NCBI GenBank assembly: GCA_028023455.1
Contig: JAQFVV010006310.1
Span: forward strand, 2,294,001 to 2,358,000
Source of the DNA: Epiperipatus broadwayi
Taxonomy: Eukaryota > Onychophora > Udeonychophora > Euonychophora > Peripatidae
Direction: 5' to 3'
DNA length: 64,000 bases
The notes beneath the pieces were generated by a model. It had not been told where the DNA came from. It ran no database searches and was given only the letters and a program-made list of their open reading frames with translations. The position numbers and the translations under genes were made by a program. Positions 38,250-50,395 of the stretch are shown piece by piece; the stretch's first letter is position 1, and the number at the start of each line of letters is the position of its first letter.

Positions 38250-39090
38250 TATTATATATATTATTGCTGTTATATAAAGATATTTTATAATACATCACAC
38301 TGTATTATTTATTTTAATAAATCTCTATCGAGTTCTGTTCTATTTATATCTGAATGTAGTATGCTTAGATTTTATGGATCTAATTGTACCTTTTCTCTAG
38401 TAACCAAAAATATCTTAATATTTTGAGTCTAAGCCAACTTTCTTATGTAGTTATATAGATTTGACTATAGTAGTCTTAGTTATTTAATAAACATACATAT
38501 CTATATTTCTTAGTTATAATTACTATTATGCTAACAAAGCATTATATGAATGTTAAAGAGAGACTAATAATATCTAGAAAAAACAACAAATCCAGCTGAT
38601 TTTATTATTGGATTTAGAAAAATTAATTTGTTTGAAATCTTATGGGAAGTCTATTTTTATGCTACAATGCTTTGAAAATTTGAGGTAATTATAGGTTAAT
38701 CAACCAGAAAGTTGTTGACTTAAGACAAATTTTAGAGAGTGAAATTATATATTCAGTTAGTGATAAGTTTGACCTAATTTACATCTTTCTAAATATTTTG
38801 TTTGAGTGAACTATATTAGAAGCAATATGTGAAGGAATTGATAATCATTACAGGAAAATGAGTGTTAGTTAAATTGTATATCTCATGGTAATATTTGGTT
38901 ATTCAAAAATTTAGTATAGACAATTTTTTTCTTCAAATCCGAATACTTTATTCACTAATAAGATATGGTAACGTTAAAAAAGTTGTCTATAAAGTTATTA
39001 AAGAAAGGGCTAAAAATGATTGTTAAAATCAGATTATAGAGATTTGTAGAAGTTATTAAAATTATTAATGAAGATTTTAGACACATATAA
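38250..39090. other. A+T-rich DNA, nothing recognised
   Basis: Somewhat purine-rich on the plus strand, possibly a very old retroelement, but no motif survives. Confidence 0.45.
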
Positions 39091-39419
39091 TTAAGCATAT
39101 ACACCTGGGTCTCATTTTACGTGATAGATAGGTTCCTCAGAAAACATGCACAAAAATAGATGTAACTTACCTTGAAAAAGGTGGGATACAGACTGTGATT
39201 TTTCAAAAATCGCATAAAAGCAAAGCACCAACGTAAAATTATATTAAAATTTGTGCAAAAAAAAAATAAGGAAATAAAATATGACTAATAAAAAATTTAA
39301 AATTTGAAAAAAATTGATACAAGACAAACTTTTTCTAACTATAATATTTAATTTTATTCAAAACAATATATTTTTATGCATAATTTACAGTACAGTAATT
39401 TACATTTTTTATACATGTT

Positions 39420-39785
39420 TTAATTATTATCGCTATTTGCCGATAAACAGGTTCGTTTGCAAACTGGTAAGAAATCAGATTCTTCACAAGAGGAAATACA
39501 ACTAGCGCCAACTTCACTCTCATGTTGTGTTAATGGTTTTCTGGTGACAATGTAATTAGTAATTAATCTTTGAGAAGATTTTTTTTAATTGTTTATGAAG
39601 CTCACGATATCCAGACATACCACCATTTAGCTCTCATTGGAATTTAAGAGCACATTTGTGATCAGTGTCATTAATAAGAAAATAATTTGCCAACTGATTA
39701 GAAAGTTGAAGACCTTCTCGAATCATTTTTGCAGTGAAAGGAACAGGTTCCACTTCTGTTTCATTATCTTTTTCTACACTGCTGG
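39420..39785 (-). pseudogene. Tigger/jerky-like transposase C-terminal remnant
   Basis: The minus strand reads EVEPVPFTAKMIREGLQL, then LANYFLINDTDHKCALKFQ, a stop, and GGMSGYRELHKQLKK. This is the acidic tail and helical C-terminus found after the DDE domain in Tigger/jerky proteins (D.....RALKFQREL...L..Y..L...L.K). A stop and later frame breaks show it is dead. The CENP-B-type DNA-binding and DDE domains are missing, consistent with internal deletion of the transposon. Confidence 0.65.
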
Positions 39786-40164
39786 GAAAAATTTAATTAA
39801 AACTAACAACTAAATTTAAATTCTTATTTTTGTCTCTAATTTTTTAATTTTCAATTCCATTTAAAAATCAAATTTCATTTCACATCACATTGTCAAATTT
39901 AATTGTGCCCACAGCTATTACTCATCTTTTAAAAATAAACTTGCAGGCACTAAATGATTAATAATTGACTACATTTTTTTTTAAAAAAGCAAAAACAGAA
40001 TGTGATTTAAAATGCAAAATTAACATGCACAATGTTTGAACAAATTTACATTATAATCTTGTAAAATTTAATGTGTGTACATAAAATGTGGAAATCATGA
40101 TTTTAATTTCATTATTGCATAAAATCTTACTATTATAAAGCACTGCAAATACTGAAAATATTAA

Positions 40165-40270
40165 GATGAAAGTCGAATTCCAATAATGTGCTATTACTTT
40201 AAATATGACATAAGTGTGCGAAATTTATTATTTAAAGTAATAGCGCATTATCGGAGTTTGACTTTCGATC
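40165..40270. repeat. Nested hairpin, ~40-bp arms
   Basis: GATGAAAGTCGAATTCC... (40165-40204) pairs with ...TTTGACTTTCGATC (40230-40270) with few mismatches; both arms share ATAATG(T/C)GCTATTACTTTAAAT in opposite orientation. Lies inside the pogo/Tigger-like element, possibly a secondary MITE insertion. Confidence 0.8.
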
Positions 40271-40394
40271 TAATACAGTGTTAACACATAAAAGAAAACC
40301 GCATACAAAAATATTAAGAAGAAACATAAATCATGTAACTTCAAAATTGTGTTAAATAAATCCGCGTAAAACGAGACCCAGGTGTATATGCTCA

Positions 40395-43300
40395 AAAGTC
40401 AGAGAAAAAAATGAGAAATTTTTGATAGTATTGCAACATTTAATAAAAAGGAAAATAATGAACATGTGATGCAATGAATAAAGAGTTGAAAAATTGAAAG
40501 TAAAAAAAAAATATTTTGATCTTGTTAAAGATATCCCAACTTAGTAGTATCATTATGTTCACGAGTGGGTGTATAGTACAAAAAATGCAAAAATAATATT
40601 GACTTTATAAATACAGAAAAATAAAAATTTTTGTTAGAATTGCAATAGTTATGACTGGCAAATCAAATCTATTCATTATAATTATGTAAATGAAAGAAAG
40701 CAAATCAACTTTCATGAGCTGTGAAAATATAAATGTACATACGTTTCATTGTCAGAAAAAATGAGATTAAAATTGTACATATGGAAGTTGAGCTGCTGAT
40801 ATTTATTAGAATATTTACCATTAGAGTTATCTACTTCTAAAAATAGAGAGACAGATGCAATGAGCAAATAAACAATAAAAATTTAAATTAGAAAAATGTA
40901 AGTTGAGTTCATAAGAAATAGAATGTGAAGAGAGGTGAAAATATTATTCTTATAACTTCTGGTGAGAAAAAAAAGTTTTACAGAGAAGATTCTAAGAATA
41001 TGAAATATTGCAATAAGTACAATTTCATGCCAGATGCTGTATTTAGGTTATTAACAGGCTGCATGGATATAGTGGCACCGTGTTCAGGTATGAAGTACCC
41101 AATCAAAGTGTTTCTTCTGCTGTCTTGTGGGATAGGGTGCTGGTTCTTCAAAAGTTAGGTACTTCTATTAGTATAAGCAAACATTTTTGTTTCCCTCATT
41201 TTCTTACTATACTCAGTACTTTAATGTAGATTCAGTCATCAAAACCCCTCATTCCACAAATTATCTCTCTATCATCACTGTGACAATAGGGATGTTGTGT
41301 TCATGTAACCACATTTCCATCACTGAACTATATACTTATCAATTTTGATTCTAATTCATTTTTTCGTGTTTTATTAGTTCAAGCTGTCTATATTAAAAAA
41401 CTCACAGCAGGGACAAATTTATTAAACTGTCAGTCCTTAGTTGTGATATTTGATTAAAATGGTGCAATGCTAGTAAGTCAGATTTGAGACAATAGTTTAT
41501 CATAGAGAACTTATTTCTAATATAATATTATTGTTACTTTTTTGTAAATCTTCTCTTGGTGGTGGAGTGATTATATGTATTTGTGACTGCTTGATGATGA
41601 TGACAACTATATATTTTAAATTTTGATCTGAAATAATTGAGATCAATTTATAACCAAACAAGAGGTTTGTATTCATTGGATTTTCTAAAAAAAAAAAAAA
41701 AAAAAGGCTGGAAAAAACTGGAAAAGGTTTATTAAAATCAATATAAAAATGTGAATCAAAATTTAAAATAAATAAAACATATTTAAAAAATACTAAGGAA
41801 AATTTCAAAAGTCAAGGTTTTGCCACATAACACTGAAGTTTTAATTAACTATCCAGATTTTGCCCATTTTTATCCTATACTATTTATTAGCATTGAAAAA
41901 CTAAAATGTTAATGGAAACTACTAAGCTTAGTAAGTTATCTTACAATAGTTCAATGTGTAATAAATCTAAACAATCTGAGAACATTAAAAAGATTTTAGA
42001 TCTCTTTAAATTTATGATATAATCAGTTCATTGACTACATTATTTTTAGAGTGAAGGAGATATTGTGAGAATTGAAAAATAATCAAATGGTTTATTACTC
42101 AGGAATTCATAAAAAGTTTGTGCGTCAGGAAAAAAACAGATATGAGCAGGAATTTATGGAATGAGCTTCAGAATCTGGCATTATCTCACTGTACCAAATC
42201 ACACAACATGTTGTGAACATTTGTTGAATGAAGCATCTCTGTATAGTATATTTAAACACTGGCTGTTACCATATTTTACTATGTTAAAAAATAAAAAAAT
42301 CACATTTAAATATCTTTTAGAAAAGATGCAATTAACCAGGTTATTTAAGAGATTAAAATGGCTCACTCTAATTAACAGGGATTATATAAAAAGTAACAAT
42401 ACATATTAGATAATCATATGAATTTTTATAAACTAATTTAGAGAAAAGCTTTATATAAACATAAGGAAATGTCACCACTGTGTTAAAAAATAAAATTAAA
42501 GCATTTAATATAATTGTAAACTTTTCCTAATCAAAACTTTGAAAATAATCGACAAGAATTTAAAATTCTAAAAATCCTATGTCTTGTTTAACTATTCTGT
42601 GTAATTATAAGTGGATTAAATACAATATGCAAAGTCCAATATGATGTCATTAGGAATATTAAAATTTATATAAAAAGGCAAGTGTAAAGATTTCTTTGAT
42701 AACATTATTTAACTGAATATATCTTAAGTCAAATCTTTCAAATGTTTTTTTACACTGTGTGATATACCCATATCAGAAATAAAACAGTACTGTAAAAGTT
42801 TGACAGTAATTGCTTAAAATCTGTATAATTTAGGGAGGGGGGCATGAAAATTATATAAGAAAACAAATAGTACATTACAAAAAAAGGCTACTTTATATGA
42901 AGTGTTTAGGACAATTGCATATAAGGCAGATCAAAGTAAAATCTGATAACCAATCATTAACATATATGATGGCTCAAAAACAATGATAGTTCTATTATGA
43001 AATATACATTAAAATTACAATAATACATGTTATGGGTAATGTGAGTATTATAGAGAAAGTTCATGATGAACTTGTAAAAAATAAAAATTAAATAGAAGAA
43101 ATAAAAGATTTGGATTTATCTCAGTTTCCTAATTATAAAATGCAGTAGTTTATCCATCATGCCATCTTTATTGTTGTATAATTTTTATGTTATCATTGAT
43201 TTAAGCAGTTAAGTGATCTTTGTGACCTTAATTTTTTATTGATGGTGAAAATAAATTAGTTTCTATTTAATTATTTATGACAGACTGGACTTTTTGCATA

Positions 43301-43795
43301 TCTAGGTTACTTTTTTCTTTTCTTTTGTGAAATTTTGTAAGGTCCTCTTTGTATAAATTTATGAATATAAGTTTTAAAATCTATATGATTATCAATGGCA
43401 AAATAAAATGATACAATCAAAAATTAAAAAGATGTATAATAATAAATATTTAGAGAGGCAATATTTGCATAATGCATTGATATTGGTATATTTTCATAAA
43501 CTAACAAAGAAAATAGATCTTAGTTAAGGTAATAACATTTTTGAGCCTGTATAAAAGGGATTTCTGTAAGATTTTATTAAAATGTTAGTTTTAAACATGA
43601 TATTTTATCCACAACACATGAATTTAAACTAGCTTATAATAAGTTGGAAAGTAAAAATTATAATTTCTGTCAGTTCTTATTCTCAGTCCAATAGAACAGA
43701 AGAATAATATTCTTAGTAATTCACTCACAGATTGTTTAAAATGTTTTTTTAATTGATAGAACAATTGTCCACAACTCCAAATTATTCATAAAAAG
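40395..43795. other. A+T-rich DNA, nothing firmly recognised
   Basis: Contains a poly-A run (about 41682-41705). The frames at 40925-41158 (no ATG start), 41500-41808 (-) and 42161-42409 (+) have no family motif that I recognise. The last has more varied amino-acid use than the background and might be an old transposase fragment, but I cannot assign it. Confidence 0.45.
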
Positions 43796-43799
43796 CTAT

Positions 43800-44995
43800 T
43801 ACTACCTTTTAATCATAATAGTAGCAACTACATACAGTAATGCTACCCAGTACCAGTCATAGTAATCAAAAGATTTAGAAGGTTTGTGCATCAAAATCCT
43901 TATCAAGTGACTATTCATGCAATATCTCCAGATTAGTTTTTCACTTGTTGCCTTCATCAGTGAGGATACTTGGATCTAAGAGCACTGCTCATAAATCTTT
44001 GGATCTAATGCAATCCTTCAGCAGCCACCTTTTATCTTTTTAGTTAACGTTAAGGCTGTGAGTCTCAAATAAAAATGCTATAATGTTTCCAATCCAAGCT
44101 CATTTGCTTGTATAGCCATTCAGATCTGAATATAAGTCTGTATCTATACATTTTGATGTCTTTGTTTTTAAATAACCATAGCCATTATCATTCCTTGCCC
44201 AGAATTGATATTAAATTATCAAAACATAACATGATCACCATTTCTTATATTTACACAAGCTGTTAAAACAGTAGTACCTCACAATGCAAGTCATAGTAAC
44301 CATTGGATTTAAGTGCAGTGCTTTCATAACCAAAGCTCCTTCTGATGAAGTTCATAAACTAAAAACTAGTCTGTAGATATTGAATGAATAGAAAGTAGAT
44401 ATATGGATTTTAATGCAGAAATCTGCTAGAATCCATTGATTACTATGACATGCACTGAATAGCACTATTGTACAGAGAGAATTGCTATTGTTTTAACAGT
44501 TTGTGTATGCATAAAAATGGTGATCATGTGATGTTTTAGTGGTTTAATACCAATCCTGGCCAAAGAATATTGATGACTGTAATTATTAAAAACCGAAGAT
44601 ACCAAAATGTATAGATAGATACTGAACAAGATTCATATCTGTATTATTATACAAGCAAATAAGTTTGGATTGAAAATAACATTATTTTGTTTTCAGTTTA
44701 GACTCATAGCTTTATAATTAACTAAACAGATGGAAGATTGCATTACATCCAAAGATCTAGATAAAGTGTTCTCAGATCCAAAGATTTTTACTGATAAAGG
44801 ACACAAATTAGAATGTAGTCTGAGGATATTGGATCGGTAAGATATTAGATAATGATATTAATGCATAAGCCTTTTATCATCCATTTATTACTATGGCTTG
44901 CACTGGGTAGAACTTCTATATGAAGAGAATGGCTACTGTTTTCACAGCTTGTGTAAGCATAAGAAATAGTAATCATGTAATGTTTTAGCAGTTGA
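43800..44995. mobile_element. Foldback array 3: ~450-bp unit in inverted and direct copies
   Basis: The left half (about 43805-44335) is the reverse complement of the right half (about 44430-44945), making a palindrome of about 1.1 kb with a short centre. In the right half the block GTTTTAACAGTTTGTGTATG (about 44490) recurs as GTTTTCACAGCTTGTGTAAG (about 44938), so the unit also repeats directly with a period near 448 bp. Landmarks, forward sense: GATTACTATGACTTGCACTG-like, TTTTAACAG, AATGGTGATCATGTGATGTT, CAAAATGTATAGATA, ACAAGCAAATAAG, ACTGATGAAGGCAACAAGTG-like. No open frame. Non-autonomous; no transposase source seen nearby. Confidence 0.85.
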
Positions 44996-44999
44996 ACTT

Positions 45000-45670
45000 T
45001 TAACCTTCTTAGTGTATTCTTGTTTAACCAATTGACTTCTAAATATTTTGTTAGGTATAAAAGTTATCTTAGACAAATCATTGTAGATGTTTTTAAAAGT
45101 AGAATAAATTAGACTAATGCAGACAGAATATAAATACAATGAAAACTTTTCTATATTGGAAATTTAGGGTTTAAATCTCATAAATAAAAAGAGAAAAATT
45201 AAAACTATAATTTACTTATCTGTACAGAGTAATAAAAAAAACTTTCAAATGTTTAAATCATTAAAAGATGTCCTAAGCTCAAAGTTTATAAAATTATTTA
45301 TGCTAATAATTTAAAAAGCTAGGACTGACCTATACAGTGGAGAAAAAAAATCAAGCAAACCAAAACTTTCTTTTAAACAGATGGTACTTTTATATGATGA
45401 AATCAGTAAGAAATATACATAGATGTTTGTAGAGCAGCAGAATCAAAACAGTGATTCTCCAGACACAATTCAAAATAAAATTCAGAATTATTTTCATTAA
45501 TATACATTTCATCAGATAAATGTGACTTCAAAGATAGGACAACTATTGTTTAAAAATACTAAAGGAATGATATGATAATTTCTAGCCTAACAAATGGATG
45601 ATGTTAAAGTTGTAAGTGCAGAAAGTTTGACACTATTGTAAATCCAACTGTAATAATTTGGTATTGATAA
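45000..45670. other. A+T-rich DNA, nothing recognised
   Basis: No supported feature. Confidence 0.5.
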
Positions 45671-45674
45671 TGTC

Positions 45675-45750
45675 AGTTGAAGAATACTGACTCAACCGGA
45701 AATGCATATTGGGTATCATTTGTCTTTTTCAGATGTCTTTATTCATAGTT
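45675..45750 (+). repeat. SINE family C, core fragment
   Basis: ATACTGACTCAACCGGAAAT, then GCATATTGGGTATCATTTGT and CTTTTTCAGATGTCTTT, follow the core of the copy at 19990-20070. The B-box part is absent. Confidence 0.55.
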
Positions 45751-45754
45751 GAAG

Positions 45755-46690
45755 ATTGGAAGTTTTAAATATACCTTATAAAATATTAAGCATAGAAAAA
45801 GAAATATAGATTTATGCTTAATTGAAAAAAATGGTAAATTTTAACTGGATTTAAAAAGTTTACATGTGTATTGGAAATGATATGATAGTCTCTAATAATC
45901 ATTAATTTGTTTATCTGGTTGTATGTTGTGGCAAAAAATGCAGAAAGTTGGACGTTTGTAAATATAATTGTTATAGTGCTTCACTATACATATCAATAAC
46001 TTATCCTTCAACCGAATCACTTAAATTGTTTCGAAATAAGTGGAAAACACATGCATGGGCAAAATATTGTGAAATAACAATCTATTTTTTTGTTGTTGTT
46101 ATATTTGGGACATATTGTAATTCTTATTGTTTATAAAATAAAAAAAAATAAAAAAAAAATAATAGTAAAACAAAGTTTGTATGCAAGTTAATATTTCTAT
46201 TTTTTATTAATTATAATTTTATTTATTTATTTAATTATAATTTTGAATTTTCTATTTAAATGTAAAAATTAAAACTATAATAATAAAATACAAGTGTAAC
46301 ATTATTAATCTAGTAATTAATAATGCACCTTTTTTTTTCATTTGAACAAAATTATGTGAGAATCTTTAAATGTTCATGTTTATTATACTTCATTATTTTT
46401 AAAAATAAGTTATGATTTTGTAAAATGATGCACTTTTACTTAATTTACACATTAAAAAAAAATTACTATACACATCAAGAAAATAAAAGATCATTAAATA
46501 ATTATTATTTTGTTGCTGATTTTAAATTTCTATAAATAATTGTAGATGTAAATTTAAACCAAGTGAATTTTTGATCCGTTATTTTTCTAGGAACCAAAGA
46601 AAATAAACGATAGATATTAAAAGTGTATAAATATATTCAATTTAATAATTACATGAAATGTAGTACAAATAAAATCTAACTTAAGCCAAT
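45755..46690. other. A+T-rich DNA, nothing recognised
   Basis: Includes A-rich runs around 46138-46160. The 62-codon frame at 45948-46136 has no motif. Confidence 0.5.
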
Positions 46691-46696
46691 AAACAT

Positions 46697-46910
46697 CACG
46701 TGATCACAATTTCTTATGCTTGCTTATAATTGTTATTAAAACAGGCAAAACTATCTATACATATCGCCATTCAGTGCAAGCCAGAGTAATCAATGTGTAT
46801 GCACTAGATAGGGATTTTATGCACAAGCCTCTGTCATCCATTGATTACTCTGGCTTACCCTTAATGGCAATACGTATAGAGAGTTTTGCCTGTTTTAAAA
46901 TCTAACTTGT
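46697..46910. mobile_element. Foldback 4, short relative of array 3
   Basis: TTAAAACAGGCAAAACTATC... (46736-46796) pairs with the reverse complement ending GTTTTGCCTGTTTTAA (46838-46899), giving ~62-bp arms and a ~40-bp loop. The inner part (AGAGTAATCAATG and CATTGATTACTCTGGCTT) and the outer CACGTGATCACAATTTCTTA match array 3 at 43.8-45.0 kb, so both belong to one family. The 61-codon frame here is chance. Confidence 0.85.
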
Positions 46911-47079
46911 TAGCTTTAAATAAAACTCAGATATTATAATTCAAATCATTCTACACTTATATATAAAATATGTATGTATTTGTGTGTATATATAATTTTA
47001 ATATAATAATTATATGTTTAAAAAAGAGGACTTGATATTACTTGCATATAAATACTAGATATTTTTTTAAATAAGTAAT

Positions 47080-48330
47080 TTATTTCTATCTTGAAATTGG
47101 CTATAACTTCTTTTTAAATGTTCACAATCCATTAGTACTTTTTTCAAATTTGTTACGATGTTTTGTAAAAATCTTTCCCGGAGAAATCGTCAAATTTTGA
47201 AGTTTCTGAAATAATTAATTCATCAACTTTTTTTCCGTATGGAGCCGTTTCCATTCCAACTACTTGAAATGTTTTAATATATCTTATTAAAAAATTTTCA
47301 GCCTTTTAATATTTATTTTTTGCTTTCAGTGCATTTGAAAGTAGATAAATTTCGGTTAAAATATCAATCGTCGATGACAAATCAGTTATAAAATATATAT
47401 TTTCAAGATGGAAAGCCATATCTAAGGACTTTTTATTTGAATAATAATAGTGATGTAGCTCTTAATAAGCATGCTCCACATCTGGAGTTGACCTTAAACT
47501 CTATCTTGGTCCCAAAACTTTACTACCAATCTTTACAATTTTAATTCCAAATGGTTGGGTATTTTGAAAAGTTCATTTGATTTTTATTGGATTAATGAAA
47601 AATAGTATATATCTTATCAATAAATATTTTGAAATAATTTACTTGCTTTATTTTCTTTATTGATTCATCTAAAACAAGTTGGAGCCGGTGATTTAAATAG
47701 TTCCATATTATTAAGTTTGGAAGTACTCATTCCATATGAGCAAAATCTTATTTTTATTTTTTATAGGTAGTTCTTAGTAAGGCCAATACTATTTAAACTT
47801 TCCATAACTGAAAAACATATTATCTCTGCATTTTGGTTTTTCCAATTCAATTAGTTCAATGGAAATTGATGATATAATTGAATCCTCAACTTTTAAGAAA
47901 AGTATACTTACTGATTTGCAGGATATCATAGAAGTTTGTCAATAATTAAATATATTTTCAGATTATTTTCAATAATTTTATTAAATATTTTTATTTTAAC
48001 TTCTTTTACGATAAAATCAACAGCTTTCACAATAGTTTTGGAAAATGCAATCCTTTTTCCATATTTAATCCATTTTTAATTTGCATTTCTATCTCATTTT
48101 CTATGTCTGAAAATAGTTTATATATCTTTTACCAAGCTATAAACTGTATAAAACACTCTACAAGTAGCAATTAAATATTTTTCATTCATTGTATCTATTA
48201 CTTTTGTTATAGAAGCCTGCTGACATTGCTTTGAATTTTCTTTACAAATCTTATGAACTTTTGATGAAAAATACATTTTTTTCCTTAAAAAAGTTTGTTG
48301 TACCTATTTATTTTTCTCTGTCTTCAAATG
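47080..48330 (-). pseudogene. hAT-superfamily transposase (KIAA1586/ZNF862-like), decayed
   Basis: Read on the minus strand from high to low coordinates, the blocks follow a domesticated-type hAT transposase in order. NEKYLIATCRVFYTVYSLVK (about 48130-48190) is followed by IFNKIIENNLKIYLIID (about 47939-47990), the stretch before the first catalytic Asp. Then come ISIELIELEKPKCRD, VMESLNSIGLTKNYL (about 47765-47860), a deletion where the SDGASVM..G motif is expected, a [19 protein letters not shown]-type stretch, and finally TIDILTEIYLLSNALKAKN (47316-47372), the RNase H/helical region. Frameshifts and stops fall every ~100-150 bp. No terminal inverted repeats or 8-bp target duplications found. 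Dead element. Confidence 0.75.
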
Positions 48331-48334
48331 TATT

Positions 48335-49100
48335 TACATCATCTTGAAGGTTTGTTAATCTATTTATAACATTTATATTTATACTTTTTATTAAATAAAC
48401 GAATCTGCAGTGGAAAATATAAATAGAATGCTTTTTAGAAAATTATTTCTTTTATACCTAAGCCTACATATTTTAAAAATATAGACATAATGTTTACAAA
48501 GAAATGGTTTTTACACATGATATGTACCATAATACACTACTTGATAATCTCTGAATCTTTTTTTTTTTTTAAACTAAAAAATCCAAGGTAGATAGATATT
48601 GCTTGGTTAATGTTAAATTTAAGACATCAGCGACCTTTTGAACTGTACAAGAATTCTCTTTGGAAGAGTTTCATCAAATCATTAAATCAACATTTAAAAA
48701 CATTTTTAACTTCTACTAACAAAATATTATAGTCATGTAGTTCTTTAGATTACATTTAAGATATGCATAAGCATCAATATAACAATTAATTATTGGTAGA
48801 ATAATACGAGAATAAAAACATGTTGAAGATAACAAGCATTGATTATTATCAATTTATTGCTTAATAACGATTTCCAGACAAAGAATTTAGACATATAATA
48901 TGGTAGATAGGAAATCTACATTATAAAATTTGTAAATATATTAAATTTTTTTAATACATTTTAAAAACCTATCACTGGTGGATATTGATAATGAATCAAA
49001 GAATGTTTTATTGCAAGACTAGACTAAAGTAAAGGTCAGAAAAAATGAAAAATGAAAAAAATAACAATCATCAGATTGCTCTGCATGATTTGGTCAGTAT
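48335..49100. other. A+T-rich DNA; possibly the 5' part of the hAT remnant
   Basis: The minus-strand stretch VQKVADVLNLTLTKQYLS (about 48583-48636) looks more protein-like than its surroundings but cannot be assigned. The rest is featureless. Confidence 0.35.
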
Positions 49101-49107
49101 CAGACTG

Positions 49108-49198
49108 GTATGTTCTAGAGGTCAAAATATGTTGATGAAGGTCTATACAGTGACTTCCATTATTCAAACTTTTTATGAACTCTCAAACCATTCAATTA
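49108..49198 (+). repeat. SINE family B, partial copy
   Basis: TATACAGTGACTTCCATTAT and TCAAACTTTTTATGAACTCT match the 3' part of the 23437-23555 copy (TTGAACTTTTTATGAACTCC). Confidence 0.55.
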
Positions 49199-49214
49199 TT
49201 TTTTTTGCCCTACA

Positions 49215-49325
49215 TGAATTAGTGCAGTGGTAAAAGATAGTTTCTAAAATTAAGATTCATAGGTCAGGTCCAACTCAATCACTTCTAGTGCTTCAAATTT
49301 TTAAAGAATGACAAACAAATCATTA
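49215..49325 (+). repeat. SINE family B, copy with tRNA-like A box
   Basis: TTAGTGCAGTGGTAAAAGAT fits the pol III A box (TRGCNNAGTGG). It is followed about 50 bp later by AGGTCCAACTCAATCACTTC in the B-box position and by TAGTGCTTCAAATTTTTAAA, the family's 3' part. The spacing suits a tRNA-derived head. It sits directly behind another partial copy, so two insertions lie in tandem. Confidence 0.6.
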
Positions 49326-49329
49326 AATT

Positions 49330-50363
49330 ATTTTATTTTTAATTATAACATTAAAAAAACAAATTATTAAAATAATGTCAACTAATATATATATATATTA
49401 GCCAATTATATTTTATATTTTATCAGCTATTCTTTGTTTTGAAATTTATTATATTAGCCACTATCTCCAAATATATAAATTTTAGGCAAACTTCTCACAT
49501 CATAAATATAAAAATATTATTGTCAAATGAGATAGAGAATTAAAAGATTTGAATTTCCACATGAAAAATAGCATTGGTATATTATTATTGTGATTAGTTT
49601 GGATTTTTGGAATATGAATGTCTAATAAGAAAAAGAGTGGTCTGAAATTTATATATTAAGAGGTACAATTAGACTATTATTAATCCAAATGTCACTAATA
49701 CAAAACTTTCTATTATCCAAAAAATATATAGGTTATTTTTTGATTTATTGTTTAATCACTGCTATATAAAATTTTTGTCTACTATAAATATAAGCTTGTT
49801 TTGTATTTTAAAGAATTATGCCCTTTTGACCAGCTTATGTAACTAATTTGGCAACTATTTTTTTTATATTTTTTATTTTGAATGAATTTTTTTTTAATTT
49901 TCTAATAAATATCTACATTGGAAGGGGGGGGGTGTTAAAAAGAGAAGTTTAAAAACAAAAAGAATTCCTAAAAATAATATATCAATAAATTTTCCAAATA
50001 AAATAAAAGTAATAAATAGAAATAAATAATCAAAACACAAAACCTCATTTTAGCTTTCAATTTAAAAAAAAAACTACTTTAATGAAAAAAATGATACCCC
50101 CTTAAATTCAAATGAACTACTTTTCTGCTATAAACAAATATATTTAATTAATTGCTGAATGTAAAATTATATAATTACTAATAAATAAATGTTTAATTTA
50201 ATTTTATAAAAAAGTAAAAATAAATAAATTATATGTAAAATTGTATTTTTCTTGTCAGGGAGTGTTTCATATTTAAAAGCAGGCATTTTCTGTTTGCCAA
50301 TAATAAATTTTCAGTTGACTAAAAATATATATTCAAGTAAAAGGTGAATGTAAACATCATGAA

Positions 50364-50395
<32 letters not shown>

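Larger units (their letters stand above)
39095..40391. mobile_element. pogo/Tigger-like DNA transposon, both termini present
   Basis: The left end TACACCTGGGTCTCATTTTA (39100) is the inverted copy of the right end TAAAACGAGACCCAGGTGTA (ending about 40386), one mismatch in 20. Both termini are flanked by TA, the target duplication typical of the Tc1/mariner-pogo superfamily. The element is about 1.28 kb, roughly half the usual full Tigger length. It carries only the C-terminal part of a transposase on the minus strand (39420-39785) and a nested hairpin (40165-40270), so it is an internally deleted, non-autonomous copy. The TIR does not match the human Tigger consensus exactly, so the family assignment rests on the transposase tail. 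Confidence 0.8.

Noticed and set aside
42161-42409. 82-residue open frame with varied amino acids
   Set aside because: No family motif recognised and composition close to background. Could be an old transposase piece but not supportable.
46720-46905. 61-residue frame
   Set aside because: It lies wholly inside foldback 4, an inverted repeat, and reflects the palindrome.
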